Assembly: GCF_010092985.1 (NCBI RefSeq)
Contig: NZ_CP048106.1
Span: forward strand, 3,224,001 to 3,288,000
Direction of reading: 5' to 3'
DNA: 64,000 nt
From: Pontibacter pudoricolor
GTDB lineage: Bacteria; Bacteroidota; Bacteroidia; Cytophagales; Hymenobacteraceae
The first letter of the stretch is position 1. Every line of letters begins with the position of its first letter. Below, one piece after another: positions 42,739 to 51,356 of this stretch. Under the pieces are notes generated by a model. The model saw nothing but the letters and a program-made list of their open reading frames with translations. It ran no database searches and had not been told where the DNA came from. The position numbers and the translations under genes were made by a program.

Positions 42739-43302
42739 ATGAAGCGAATTTTATTATTAACAGTGGCTGCTTTTGCCATTTTCATGGGAGCTGCACAGGC
42801 TCAGAGCAATGTTTTCAAAATCAACATTCTTAGCCCTGTAGTACGTACAGGCTCTGTGTTTTATGAACGCACAATTTCTGAAGACAAGAGTGTTCAGTTA
42901 GGCTTCTTCTACACAGGCTTCAGTGTCGATGACACCAAATTCAGTGGCTTCGGTATTACTCCAGAGTTCAGAAAATATCTTTCCAGCTCTGAAGAAGCTC
43001 CAGCAGGTTTTTATCTTGCTCCGTTCCTGCGTTTACAGTCCTTCAAACTTAAAGTAGAAGATTCTGAATTTACTGAAGACAACACTGGTGGAGAGGCTAA
43101 TTTAACAACATTTGGCGGTGGTTTACTAATCGGTCGCCAGTGGGTATTTGCTGATCGCTTTGTGCTTGACACTTTCCTTGGCCCTAGCTACAATGCAGGT
43201 AGTGCTAAAGCAAAAGACGATTCTAGTGAAGAAAACTTTGAAACTGGTGCTTTCAGCGGTTTTGGTATTCGTACCGGTATTGCGCTAGGTATCAAGTTCT
43301 AA
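42739..43302 (+). CDS. DUF3575-like outer-membrane beta-barrel protein
   Basis: 187 residues. Signal peptide (LLTVAAFAIFMGAAQAQ), then eight or so amphipathic strands, with the VFYERTISEDKSVQLGFFY and FGITPEFRKYLSS segments typical of DUF3575 and related Bacteroidota barrels, ending TGIALGIKF. Single gene, its end is marked by the perfect palindromic terminator at 43311. Function unknown. Confidence 0.85.
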   Translation: MKRILLLTVAAFAIFMGAAQAQSNVFKINILSPVVRTGSVFYERTISEDKSVQLGFFYTGFSVDDTKFSGFGITPEFRKYLSSSEEAPAGFYLAPFLRLQSFKLKVEDSEFTEDNTGGEANLTTFGGGLLIGRQWVFADRFVLDTFLGPSYNAGSAKAKDDSSEENFETGAFSGFGIRTGIALGIKF

Positions 43303-43310
43303 TCAGAACT

Positions 43311-43372
43311 AACTATAGACACATAAAAAGAGGCGCTCTGTACAGGGCGCCTCTTTTTATGTGTCTATAGTT
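43311..43372. terminator. Perfect 26-bp-arm bidirectional terminator flanked by AACTATAG
   Basis: Arms at 43311-43336 and 43347-43372 are perfect inverted copies, with a 10-base spacer. Each outer end is AACTATAG. Includes a GAGGCGC/GCGCCTC core and T run in both directions, serving the convergent DUF3575 and ribH genes. Confidence 0.92.
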
Positions 43373-43374
43373 GA

Positions 43375-43851
43375 TTAAAAACTGAGCATATGAATAACCG
43401 CTGCAGCTGCCTCTACTCCTTTATTGCCGTGTTTGCCACCTGCCCTATCCAAAGCCTGCTCCAGGTTATTTGTCGTTACCAGGCCAAAGGCAACAGGTTT
43501 ATTATACTTCAGCGATACATTGGTAAGACCGTTTGCCACTGCATGGTTAATATAATCGTCGTGTTTGGTATCGCCTTTAATTACCACACCTATACAGATC
43601 ACGGCATCAATCTCTTCGTGCTGCGCTAAAAACTGGGCTCCTAAGGTAAGCTCAAAACTGCCCGGCACAGTGTTCCTAAATATATTCTCCTTTTGAGCGC
43701 CGTGCTTTAACAGTGTTTCGATAGCGCCATTGCTCAGGGCATCGGTTATTTCTTTGTGCCACTCCGCTACTACCAGACCAAATTTCTTGTCAGCCATGTC
43801 GGCGAAGGTAGCGGTGCTGTACTCGTTCAGGTTTTTTAAAGCTGTAGCCAT
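43375..43851 (-). CDS. ribH: 6,7-dimethyl-8-ribityllumazine synthase
   Basis: 158 residues. Penultimate step of riboflavin synthesis. Conserved NTVPGSFELTLGAQFLA, ICIGVVIKGDTKHDDYI and NKPVAFGLVTTNNLEQALDRAGGKHGNKG. The rest of the rib operon is not in the window. Lies 167 bp downstream of the TPR protein on the same strand. Confidence 0.97.
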   Translation of the reverse strand: MATALKNLNEYSTATFADMADKKFGLVVAEWHKEITDALSNGAIETLLKHGAQKENIFRNTVPGSFELTLGAQFLAQHEEIDAVICIGVVIKGDTKHDDYINHAVANGLTNVSLKYNKPVAFGLVTTNNLEQALDRAGGKHGNKGVEAAAAVIHMLSF

Positions 43852-43960
43852 ACTTTAATTTCGTTGTTCGTTACTTGATATTCGTTGCTCAGTGCTTCAC
43901 AAATCTGCTTATTACTGCTCTGCAGTTTAGAACTATAGTTAGGGCAGGCTTGTAAAACAG

Positions 43961-43994
43961 AAGCGCTTTTGCCTTATTAAAGACAAAAGCGCTT
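43961..43994 (-). terminator. Terminator of the TPR gene at 44018
   Basis: AAGCGCTTTTG/CAAAAGCGCTT hairpin, 12-base loop, just downstream of the TPR stop codon on the minus strand. Confidence 0.8.
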
Positions 43995-44017
43995 GTATAA
44001 TTTATAATTGGCGTTAA

Positions 44018-44731
44018 TTAGTTAGCGCCTCCGGCTAATGCTTCAGCACGCGCCTTGTATTTTTTAGCATCGTTCAGTTCAGCTGCTGTTACGTAGTCTT
44101 TTACGATCTTGTCGTATGCTTCGGCAGCTGCCTTATAGTTGTTATCGGCTTCGTAAGCGATACCAGCTTTCATAATGTACTGTGGCGAAAAGAACTCGTT
44201 GGCATTATGGTTAGCCGCTTTCATGTACTGGTCTGCTGCTTCCTTGTTTTTGCCCTGCTCTAACAACGCATCACCAATTAAGCTATAAGCGCGCGCCTGC
44301 AACAGGTAATCATCAGACTCAAATTCTTCTAAATGATTCTGAGCCTCTGCGAACTTGCCTGTTTTTAAAAGCGCTACACCAGCGTAGAAATTTGCCAGGT
44401 TACCGGCATCTGTTCCGCTGTACTCATCTGCAATTGCTGTAAAGCCTTTGTACTGACCGTCACCGTTCAGTGCTTTGTTCAGGGAATCAGCTTCGAAGTA
44501 ATAAACCGCCTGGAACATAGAGTCCTGCGCTTCCTGGTTTTGGGTAGTGCGGTGGTTATAGTATAAAAAGCCTGCAACAACAATAGCGGCAATGGCGGCA
44601 AACACACCAAGCAGAATTGATTTGTTTTTCTTTACGAAATCGTCCGTATGCACCAGGCGATCTGCCAACGCATCCGGATTCTCAACCAGCTCCTCAAACT
44701 CGCTGTGTTTCTTTAATGTTTCTTTTGCCAT
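44018..44731 (-). CDS. Membrane-anchored TPR protein (YfgM-like)
   Basis: 237 residues. Cytoplasmic N-terminus of about 37 residues, one transmembrane helix (SILLGVFAAIAAIVVAGFLYY), and four or more TPR units in the periplasmic part. The layout matches YfgM, which helps periplasmic folding with the Sec translocon and PpiD in E. coli; the assignment is by architecture. Confidence 0.85.
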   Translation of the reverse strand: MAKETLKKHSEFEELVENPDALADRLVHTDDFVKKNKSILLGVFAAIAAIVVAGFLYYNHRTTQNQEAQDSMFQAVYYFEADSLNKALNGDGQYKGFTAIADEYSGTDAGNLANFYAGVALLKTGKFAEAQNHLEEFESDDYLLQARAYSLIGDALLEQGKNKEAADQYMKAANHNANEFFSPQYIMKAGIAYEADNNYKAAAEAYDKIVKDYVTAAELNDAKKYKARAEALAGGAN

Positions 44732-44846
44732 TAGTATTAATTGAATTAGAAATTCAAAAGTAGGAATTAAAAATTGTATTTAAATCTATGCGCGGTACTT
44801 TCCGAACACCAAATTTATAATTTTTAATTCCTAATTCTAAATTATT

Positions 44847-45890
44847 TTAGTCCATTACGTAAGGGTAGTCCGGTTCCACGTAAATATCTGTGTATAACTC
44901 AGATGGGTCCGGGTAAGGAGATTCTTCTGCAAAATTAACGGCATCCATTACTCTTGCTTTTATTTTTTCGTCTATCTGCTCCAGTTCTTCCTCTGTAGCC
45001 CAGCCATTTTTAAGTATAGTTGCAGCAACAGCTTCTATCGAGTCGCGGCCTTTGTAGTCTTCCAGTTCTTCTTTGGTTCTGTACTTGGCAGGGTCCGACA
45101 TAGAGTGGCCTTTGTAGCGGTAAGTTCTGAACTCAAGCAACGTTGGTCCTTCGCCGGCACGGGCACGCTCAGCAGCTTCAGCTACGGCAGTATGCACGTT
45201 TTCAACGCTCATGGCATCAACCGGGAACGATGGCATATCATACGCAGAACCCAGTTTGTAAAGATCCTGCACGTTTGATGTACGCGATACGGAAGTACCC
45301 ATCGCGTAACCGTTGTTCTCGATCACGAAAATCACAGGTAGTTTCCAGCTCATGGCCATGTTAAGCGCCTCGTGAAAAGCACCCTGACGCACAGCGCCAT
45401 CGCCCATGTAGCAAATGCAAAGCTTGCCTGTCTTGTTATATTTTTCGGCAAATGCCAGACCAGCACCAAGCGGCACCTGTCCGCCAACTATACCATGGCC
45501 TCCAACAAAGTTTACTTCCTTATCGAAGATGTGCATAGAACCACCTTTGCCTTTAGAGCAACCGGTAACTTTTGCAAACATTTCAGCCATTACAGCGCCC
45601 GGGTCGGTACCCAGTGCAAGCGGGTGCGCGTGGTCGCGGTAAGCTGTGATCCACTTATCGCCTTTCTCAAGAGCGGTAACTGCGCCAGCCACACAAGCCT
45701 CCTGGCCAATGTATAAGTGGCAGAAACCTTTGATTTTTTGCTGACCATATAACTGGCCTGTCTTTTCTTCGAAGCGGCGGATGAGTTTCATGTTCTCAAA
45801 CCACCACATATATGTTTCCTTTGAAAACTTTGGCTCAGCCTGTACCTTTGCTTTCGCCGATTTCGCGCTTGCCTTTTCTTTCGTAGCCAT
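44847..45890 (-). CDS. pdhA: Pyruvate dehydrogenase E1 component, alpha subunit
   Basis: 347 residues. TPP-binding motif GDGAVRQGAFHEALNMA ... ENNGYAMGT and phospho-loop-like RYKGHSMSDPAKYR are intact, as is the GHGIVGGQVPLGAGLAFA segment. The beta subunit is not in the window, so the complex is encoded elsewhere. Divergent from recF. Confidence 0.97.
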   Translation of the reverse strand: MATKEKASAKSAKAKVQAEPKFSKETYMWWFENMKLIRRFEEKTGQLYGQQKIKGFCHLYIGQEACVAGAVTALEKGDKWITAYRDHAHPLALGTDPGAVMAEMFAKVTGCSKGKGGSMHIFDKEVNFVGGHGIVGGQVPLGAGLAFAEKYNKTGKLCICYMGDGAVRQGAFHEALNMAMSWKLPVIFVIENNGYAMGTSVSRTSNVQDLYKLGSAYDMPSFPVDAMSVENVHTAVAEAAERARAGEGPTLLEFRTYRYKGHSMSDPAKYRTKEELEDYKGRDSIEAVAATILKNGWATEEELEQIDEKIKARVMDAVNFAEESPYPDPSELYTDIYVEPDYPYVMD

Positions 45891-46019
45891 GGGTAAATAT
45901 CTAATCTGGGTTTTATCCGTTGCATGCTCAGGCAGAAAAACTACCTTGCATGATGGGCGAAAAGGCCCGGAACGGGATTAGCTGCGAAATTAAGGAAAAA
46001 GAAATCAATTAGAAACTGA

Positions 46020-47126
46020 ATGCTCCTCGAAAATCTGAGTCTGCTGTTTTTTAAGAACTACGACGATGCCTCGCTGGCTTTCTCGGAGCATATAAACTGC
46101 TTTATAGGCGACAACGGAAGCGGTAAAACCAACCTCTTAGATGCCATCCACTACCTTTCGCTCACCAAAAGTGCCTTTAACAGCTCCGATGCCCAGAGTA
46201 TAAAACAAGGCGAAGAGTTTTTTATGGTGAAAGGCAAGTTTATAGTTGATGACACCAAACATACCGTGCAGGTTAGCTTAAAGCAGGGGCAGAAAAAGAC
46301 AGTAACCCACAACAAGGTGCTGTACGAGAAGATGAGCGAGCATATTGGCCGTTTCCCGGTGGTACTTATCTCGCCTTACGACACCGACCTGATACGCGAA
46401 GGCAGCGAGGAGCGCCGCAAGTATTTTGACAGCCTGATCTCACAGCTGGACCATACCTACCTGGAGCAGCTTATACAGTATAACTATGTTCTGAAGCAGC
46501 GTAACTCGCTTTTAAAGCAGTTTGCCGAGCGCCACTATTACGACAAAGATTACCTGCACATACTAAACGAGCAGCTTGTACCGCTGGGCCAGCAACTGGC
46601 GCAGGAGCGCGAGAAGTTCCTGGAAATGTTTGTGCCGGTTTTCCAGAAGCATTACCGACACATATCAGACAGCTCCGAAACCGTTACGCTCACCTACAAA
46701 AGCCAGTTGTTAGGCGCTGACTTTGCCCACCAGCTGCTGCAGAACGAGCGCAAGGATATGGCGCTGCAACGCACAACGATTGGTCCGCATAAAGACGATT
46801 TCGTGTTCCTGATGGATGGCAACCCGGTAAAGCATTTTGGCTCGCAGGGCCAGCAGAAAAGCTATGTAATTGCCCTGAAGCTGGCGCATTTTGAAGTAAT
46901 GGCCGAGCGTCAGCACCACAAACCCCTGCTCCTACTCGACGATATCTTCGACCGCCTTGACGAAAAGCGCATTACCAAGCTCATGCAAATGGTAGCCGCC
47001 CACACCTTCGGGCAGATATTTTTAACAGACACCCACCTCGATAGAACAGACAAAATACTCGAAGGCCTCTCAGAAAGTATCCGTAGATTTGATGTGAAGG
47101 ATGGGGTTGTTAATTTGATTGCTTAA
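46020..47126 (+). CDS. recF: DNA replication/repair protein RecF
   Basis: 368 residues. SMC-like ATPase helping RecA load at gaps. Walker A GDNGSGKTNLLDAI near residue 30, GSEERRKYFDSLISQ, signature FGSQGQQKSYVIALKLA, and Walker B LLLLDDIFDRLDEKRI. The stop lies within the TTAATTGTTG-type repeat at 47119. Confidence 0.97.
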   Translation: MLLENLSLLFFKNYDDASLAFSEHINCFIGDNGSGKTNLLDAIHYLSLTKSAFNSSDAQSIKQGEEFFMVKGKFIVDDTKHTVQVSLKQGQKKTVTHNKVLYEKMSEHIGRFPVVLISPYDTDLIREGSEERRKYFDSLISQLDHTYLEQLIQYNYVLKQRNSLLKQFAERHYYDKDYLHILNEQLVPLGQQLAQEREKFLEMFVPVFQKHYRHISDSSETVTLTYKSQLLGADFAHQLLQNERKDMALQRTTIGPHKDDFVFLMDGNPVKHFGSQGQQKSYVIALKLAHFEVMAERQHHKPLLLLDDIFDRLDEKRITKLMQMVAAHTFGQIFLTDTHLDRTDKILEGLSESIRRFDVKDGVVNLIA

Positions 47127-47173
47127 TTGTTGATTGTTAAATTGTTTAGAGCCTAAAAGTCAGTTATCATTAA

Positions 47174-47626
47174 ATGGAAACACCAATAGTAGATAGAATA
47201 GAAACCAAGAGAGCTGAAAAAATGAGTAAGCTGTTTTTATATATTGGAATAGCTCTTATCTCTATTTTATTACTGAAACTATACTTTGGGCAAAACGAAT
47301 TTGGATCAAGAAGATTTTGGCTAAATCTTTTGCCAATGCTTCTCCCAACTTATCTGATGATAGTAGGTTATAAGGGACTAAAGAAAAGAACCGGACAATT
47401 TATTGAATGGCAGAAGTCTAAAATACTTTACAGACTTGGAGAAAATAGTCTTAAGCAACACATATTATTAGATTCGATAACAGAAGTAAATATCCAACTT
47501 GAGAATATTCAAGTGATGACAACTGAAGGAGAACATAATCTTAATATCTCTGACTTTACTGATTACGAAACTATAAAACGCATTAAGAGCAATTTTGAAA
47601 AAATGAAGCTTACCATTACCTTATAA
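47174..47626 (+). CDS. Hypothetical AT-rich membrane protein inserted between recF and the DUF721 gene
   Basis: 150 residues. Two hydrophobic helices (LFLYIGIALISILLLKLYF and FWLNLLPMLLPTYLMIVGY), then a charged soluble part with alternating strands that could be PH-like. Codons are markedly more AT-rich than in recF and the DUF721 gene. RecF and DUF721 are usually adjacent in Bacteroidota, so this looks like an insertion; its function is unknown. It begins 27 bp after a TTAAATTGTT repeat. Confidence 0.65.
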   Translation: METPIVDRIETKRAEKMSKLFLYIGIALISILLLKLYFGQNEFGSRRFWLNLLPMLLPTYLMIVGYKGLKKRTGQFIEWQKSKILYRLGENSLKQHILLDSITEVNIQLENIQVMTTEGEHNLNISDFTDYETIKRIKSNFEKMKLTITL

Positions 47627-47671
47627 TTTCATTCTCACACCAATTCATCATTCATTATTAATTACCAAACC

Positions 47672-47995
47672 GTGCGCTACTACAAGAAGAAGGAAGAGAT
47701 TGCGAAGCGAAAAGCGGGCACACAAACTATAGGCGAAAGTATAAAAGGGCTTTTACAAGCTTACCGCCTCGAAGGCAAGCTAAATGAAGTAAACCTAGTG
47801 CAACGCTGGGAAGAATTCATGGGCAAACCCATAGCCATGAAAACGCAGGAGCTTTTTTTCCAGGATGGAAAACTGTTTGTACGCTTAACCTCTGCCCCAC
47901 TAAAGCATGAACTCAACATGAGCAAAAGCAAAGTAGTTGAATTACTTAACCGCGCTGCCGGCCACGAAGTGGTGAAGGATGTGGTTTTCCTATAG
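47672..47995 (+). CDS. DUF721 (DciA-like) protein
   Basis: 107 residues from a GTG. Contains the DUF721 core VQRWEEFMGKPIAMKTQELFFQDGKLFVRLTSAPLKHEL and the C-terminal VVKDVVFL. DciA-type members load the replicative helicase in bacteria without DnaC; which subtype this is cannot be read. The stop is part of CCTATAG. Confidence 0.88.
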   Translation: MRYYKKKEEIAKRKAGTQTIGESIKGLLQAYRLEGKLNEVNLVQRWEEFMGKPIAMKTQELFFQDGKLFVRLTSAPLKHELNMSKSKVVELLNRAAGHEVVKDVVFL

Positions 47996-47997
47996 TC

Positions 47998-48290
47998 TGA
48001 ACCGGGATTAGCTGAATGTAGAGACGCAATACGTTGTGTCTTTTTTGCGACAGACCTAGCAGCGTGCGTAGCTCCTGCCAGTGTCTTGCTGGCTACGAAG
48101 CAAAAAAACACACCCCTACCCCTCTCAAGAGGGGAATTTTGTTTCTGATAAACCCATTAAATCATTTTAACTGTGGTTCAGGCAAAGACGCTAGCAGGAG
48201 CTACGCACGCTGCTAGGTCTAAAGCATCCTATCTATCCTTTAATCCTAAAAACCCCGGTTCAGACAAAATCTACTTAATCACTGGCCCGT
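47998..48290. repeat. Composite palindromic element with inverted arms 48052-48087 / 48185-48220
   Basis: The 36-bp arms match at 34 positions and enclose 97 bp. Outside are the GAGACGCAATACGTTG unit (48020-48035), CTGAACCGGGATTA (47998-48011) and, on the right, ATCCTTTAATCC ... CCGGTTCAGAC (48234-48263) followed by GACAAAATCTACTTAATCAC. The last segment recurs at 58950-58970. No ORF worth calling. Confidence 0.75.
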
Positions 48291-48313
48291 ATACTTGGGT
48301 CAAACTATAAACT

Positions 48314-48868
48314 ATGACCGAACCCGCTTTCCGGCCTGTCTCCTATTCACGCACCACGCTTACCGAGCTTATGATCCCGAGCTATGCCAACTTTGGTGGT
48401 AAAATTCATGGTGGTATTCTGCTCTCTTTGATGGATAAAGTGGCTTATGCCTGTGCAGCCAAGCATGCTGGTAATTACTGCGTAACAGTTACAGTGGATG
48501 GCGTACATTTTTTGCAGCCCGTGGAAGTGCAGGAACTGGTTTCGCTGATGGCCTCGGTGAATTACGTAGGCAACACGTCTTTGATGGTAGGCATAAAAGT
48601 GATTGCTGAGAATGTGAAGACCGGCCTCGTGAAGCACACTAATACTTCTTACTTTACCATGGTGGCCAAAGGCGACGACGACAAGCCTACCCAGGTGCCC
48701 GGTCTCCTGTTAGAAAACCATGACGATACCCGCCGCTTTCTGGAGGCAATAAAACGTCGTGAACTGGCTCAGCGCTACCAATCTGAATTTACAGAAGCCA
48801 AAACCAGACTTGCCGTAGAGCAGGAACTATACCGGCTGCAGGGCGAACGCTGTAAGCTGGCTTATTAG
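48314..48868 (+). CDS. Acyl-CoA thioesterase, hotdog fold
   Basis: 184 residues. Hotdog domain with the nucleophile region TELMIPSYANFGGKIHGGILLSLMDKVAYACA and the VDGVHFLQPVEV strand, typical of YciA/BFIT enzymes that hydrolyse acyl-CoA. C-terminal 50 residues are a charged helical extension. Single gene after the palindromic element. Confidence 0.92.
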   Translation: MTEPAFRPVSYSRTTLTELMIPSYANFGGKIHGGILLSLMDKVAYACAAKHAGNYCVTVTVDGVHFLQPVEVQELVSLMASVNYVGNTSLMVGIKVIAENVKTGLVKHTNTSYFTMVAKGDDDKPTQVPGLLLENHDDTRRFLEAIKRRELAQRYQSEFTEAKTRLAVEQELYRLQGERCKLAY

Positions 48869-49181
48869 TAAGATAAAGCTGCGATTGGCTCTTATCCAGA
48901 ACAGAACATTCTCATTATCTTTTTTTTGTCATCCTGCCGAAAGGATCCTGGTGGCATATAGCATAGGTTTAACCTCCCTTCCGATAAGTTTCTTAGCAGA
49001 ATGACAGGAATTTCAGAGTTACGTTTTCCAAAATGAAATGGCCTGTCTCCTCTGAGGTATTAGGGTTGGGTTTATACTACCTAGCCAATGCTAAGTTTAT
49101 AAATGCTGCGAGCCTCAATTCTTGAAGTAATGGTTTTTGCAGATTCTTATCTATATTTAAGGTCTACACCTATTACGTATC
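48869..49181. repeat. Intergenic DNA with GTCATCCTGCCGAAAGGATC unit
   Basis: A GTCATCCTGCCGAAAGGATC unit at 48928-48947 and an imperfect inverse TTCTTAGCAGAATGAC at 48990-49005 (both types dispersed in Bacteroidota intergenic DNA). I see no gene, promoter or terminator in the remainder. Confidence 0.6.
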
Positions 49182-50564
49182 ATGACTTTAAAACTTAAAC
49201 TCACCCGCTTACTGGTTTTACTAACTATAGCCAGCTTATACCTTGCAACTATACCCGCTACTTTTGCGCAAACTATAGTTCGGCAGGACGAAGAAATTAA
49301 AAAGATGGTAGATGAACTGTCTGCTGCAAACCTTGAGGCACTTGTTCGTAAACTGGCTTCATTTGATACACGCCACTCCCTGAGCACTATAAAAGAAAAG
49401 AAAAAAGGCGTTGGCGCTGCCCGCGAATGGGTAAAAGCCGAGTTCGAAAAATATGCACAGGCATCCGGTGGCCGCATGGTTGTAGAGCTTGATAAATACA
49501 CTGTTAAAGCCAACGGACAGCGCATTCCGCAGGATGTGGAACTGGCTAACGTAATGGCTACCCTCAAAGGCACCGACCCGAACGATGACCGTGTACTGAT
49601 CATAAGTGGGCACATGGACTCGCGTAACACCGATGTAATGGATGCAAAGGGCAAAGCGCCGGGCGCTAACGACGATGGCTCCGGGGTAGCAGCAGTTATG
49701 GAGCTGGCCCGCATCATGGCCTCCCGTCAGTTTCCGGCAACTATAATTTTTGTAGCTGTTACCGGCGAAGAGCAGGGTTTATTAGGTGCCCGCCACCTGG
49801 CCGAAAAAGCCAAAGCCCAGAACTGGAACCTGATCGCGATGCTGAACAATGATATGATCGGCAACTCCTCATCTGACGAAACAGAGCTGCGCAATAACAT
49901 GCAGGTGCGTATTTTCAGCGAAGGCATTCCGTTTGTAGAGTCTGAAGAACAGGCACGCATGCGCCGCTCTACCAACCGCGAAAACGACAGCGAAAGCCGC
50001 CAGCTGGCCCGCTACATGAAAGAAACCGGCGAGCGTTATGTGGACCAGCTGGAAGTAAAACTGGTATATCGTAACGACCGTTTCCTGCGTGGCGGCGACC
50101 ACACACCGTTCAGCCAGAATGGTTTTCCGGCCATCAGGGTTTGTGAAATGAACGAGAATTATCGCCACCAGCACCAGGACGTGCGCGTAGAAAACGGCAT
50201 CCAGTACGGTGACCTGCCCGAGTTTATAGACTATGAGTACATGCGCAAAAATGCAGCCCTTAACCTGGCCTCGCTGGCAAACCTGGCCTGGGCACCTTAC
50301 GCACCAACCAAAGTAGGTATAAACATCAAAAACCTGACAAACAAAACAGACCTGCAATGGGAAGCCCCGGCAAAAGGCGAACGACCAGCTGGCTATTATG
50401 TGCTGATGCGCGAAACCAGCAGCCCTGTCTGGGAAAAGAAATTTTTTGTGAAGGATACGAAAGTTACATTGCCTTACTCTAAAGATAACTACTTCTTTGC
50501 GGTGCAGTCTGTTGATGCCGAAGGCCATGAAAGCATCCCGGTTTTCCCGGTGCCGGTGCGCTAA
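49182..50564 (+). CDS. Secreted M28-family zinc aminopeptidase
   Basis: 460 residues. Signal peptide (LLVLLTIASLYLATIPATFAQ). M28 zinc ligands in ISGHMDSRNTD, APGANDDGSGVAAVMELAR (bridging Asp), VAVTGEEQGLLGARHL (catalytic Glu) and the C-terminal RGGDHTPFSQNGFPAIRVCE. A C-terminal fibronectin-like domain (residues about 375-460) follows. Periplasmic or exported; 10 bp ahead of the beta-lactamase gene. Confidence 0.95.
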   Translation: MTLKLKLTRLLVLLTIASLYLATIPATFAQTIVRQDEEIKKMVDELSAANLEALVRKLASFDTRHSLSTIKEKKKGVGAAREWVKAEFEKYAQASGGRMVVELDKYTVKANGQRIPQDVELANVMATLKGTDPNDDRVLIISGHMDSRNTDVMDAKGKAPGANDDGSGVAAVMELARIMASRQFPATIIFVAVTGEEQGLLGARHLAEKAKAQNWNLIAMLNNDMIGNSSSDETELRNNMQVRIFSEGIPFVESEEQARMRRSTNRENDSESRQLARYMKETGERYVDQLEVKLVYRNDRFLRGGDHTPFSQNGFPAIRVCEMNENYRHQHQDVRVENGIQYGDLPEFIDYEYMRKNAALNLASLANLAWAPYAPTKVGINIKNLTNKTDLQWEAPAKGERPAGYYVLMRETSSPVWEKKFFVKDTKVTLPYSKDNYFFAVQSVDAEGHESIPVFPVPVR

Positions 50565-50574
50565 CTATAAGTAA

Positions 50575-51291
50575 ATGATGAAGCGATTGCTATACCTGAT
50601 GTTGTTCCTGTTGCCATTGCATCCGTTGCAGGCGCAGGAGCAACAATTACAGGTTACCAAAATAGCACCAGACGTTTACGTGCACACCTCTTACAAAATG
50701 CTGGATGGTGTTCTGTTTCCGTCGCATGGCTTGCTGATTTCTACGACTGATGGCGTGGTGATGATAGATACCGGTTGGGGAAATGAGCCAACACAACAAC
50801 TGCTTAGTTGGATAAAAACCAACCTGAAACAACCTGTTAAAATGTGTATTGTAACGCATGCCCACAACGATCGCATTGGTGGAATTGGGTTATTGCAGCA
50901 AAACAACATTATTGTTTTTGGTTCTGAACAGACAGCTACGTTAGCTTCAGCACAAAATGCAGGAACTATAGATTCTTCCCTGCCTCTTGATAAAGAATTA
51001 ACTATAGGTGATAGGAAACTGATAGTGTATTACCCCGGCGCAGGCCATACTGCTGATAACCTGGTTGTTTACCTGCCAAAACAGAAAATACTATTTGGCG
51101 GATGTTTAGTGAAAGATGCGCAGGCCACTAACCTGGGCAACACTGCCGACGCAGACCTGACTAACTGGCCACATGCTATTAAAGCCGTGCAGCAGCGCTT
51201 CCCGAAAGCGAAAACTGTTATTCCGAGCCATGGCCCATGGGGTGGCCCAACTGCTCTAACCCACACCCTGAAACTTCTGGAAAATCGCTAA
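50575..51291 (+). CDS. Subclass B1 metallo-beta-lactamase
   Basis: 238 residues. Signal peptide (YLMLFLLPLHPLQAQ) and mature B1 fold. All six zinc ligands are present: His95, His97 and Asp99 (THAHNDRIGG), His158 (PGAGHTADN), Cys177 (FGGCLVKD) and His219 (PSHGPWGG), i.e. the H-H-H and D-C-H sites that define B1 enzymes such as BlaB, IND and CcrA. LGNTADADLTNWP is also typical. Predicted to hydrolyse penicillins and carbapenems, but the substrate range is untested. Starting at 50578 is equally possible. Follows the M28 peptidase by 10 bp, so probably co-transcribed. Confidence 0.93.
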   Translation: MMKRLLYLMLFLLPLHPLQAQEQQLQVTKIAPDVYVHTSYKMLDGVLFPSHGLLISTTDGVVMIDTGWGNEPTQQLLSWIKTNLKQPVKMCIVTHAHNDRIGGIGLLQQNNIIVFGSEQTATLASAQNAGTIDSSLPLDKELTIGDRKLIVYYPGAGHTADNLVVYLPKQKILFGGCLVKDAQATNLGNTADADLTNWPHAIKAVQQRFPKAKTVIPSHGPWGGPTALTHTLKLLENR

Positions 51292-51309
51292 ACCTATTTA
51301 AATAAAAAA

Positions 51310-51333
51310 AGCAGCCATAACAGGCTGCTCTTT
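51310..51333. terminator. Bidirectional terminator
   Basis: AGCAGCC/GGCTGCT with six-base loop, A run before and T run after. Confidence 0.85.
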
Positions 51334-51356
51334 TCAGGGTGTGTGATTGTATTCTC

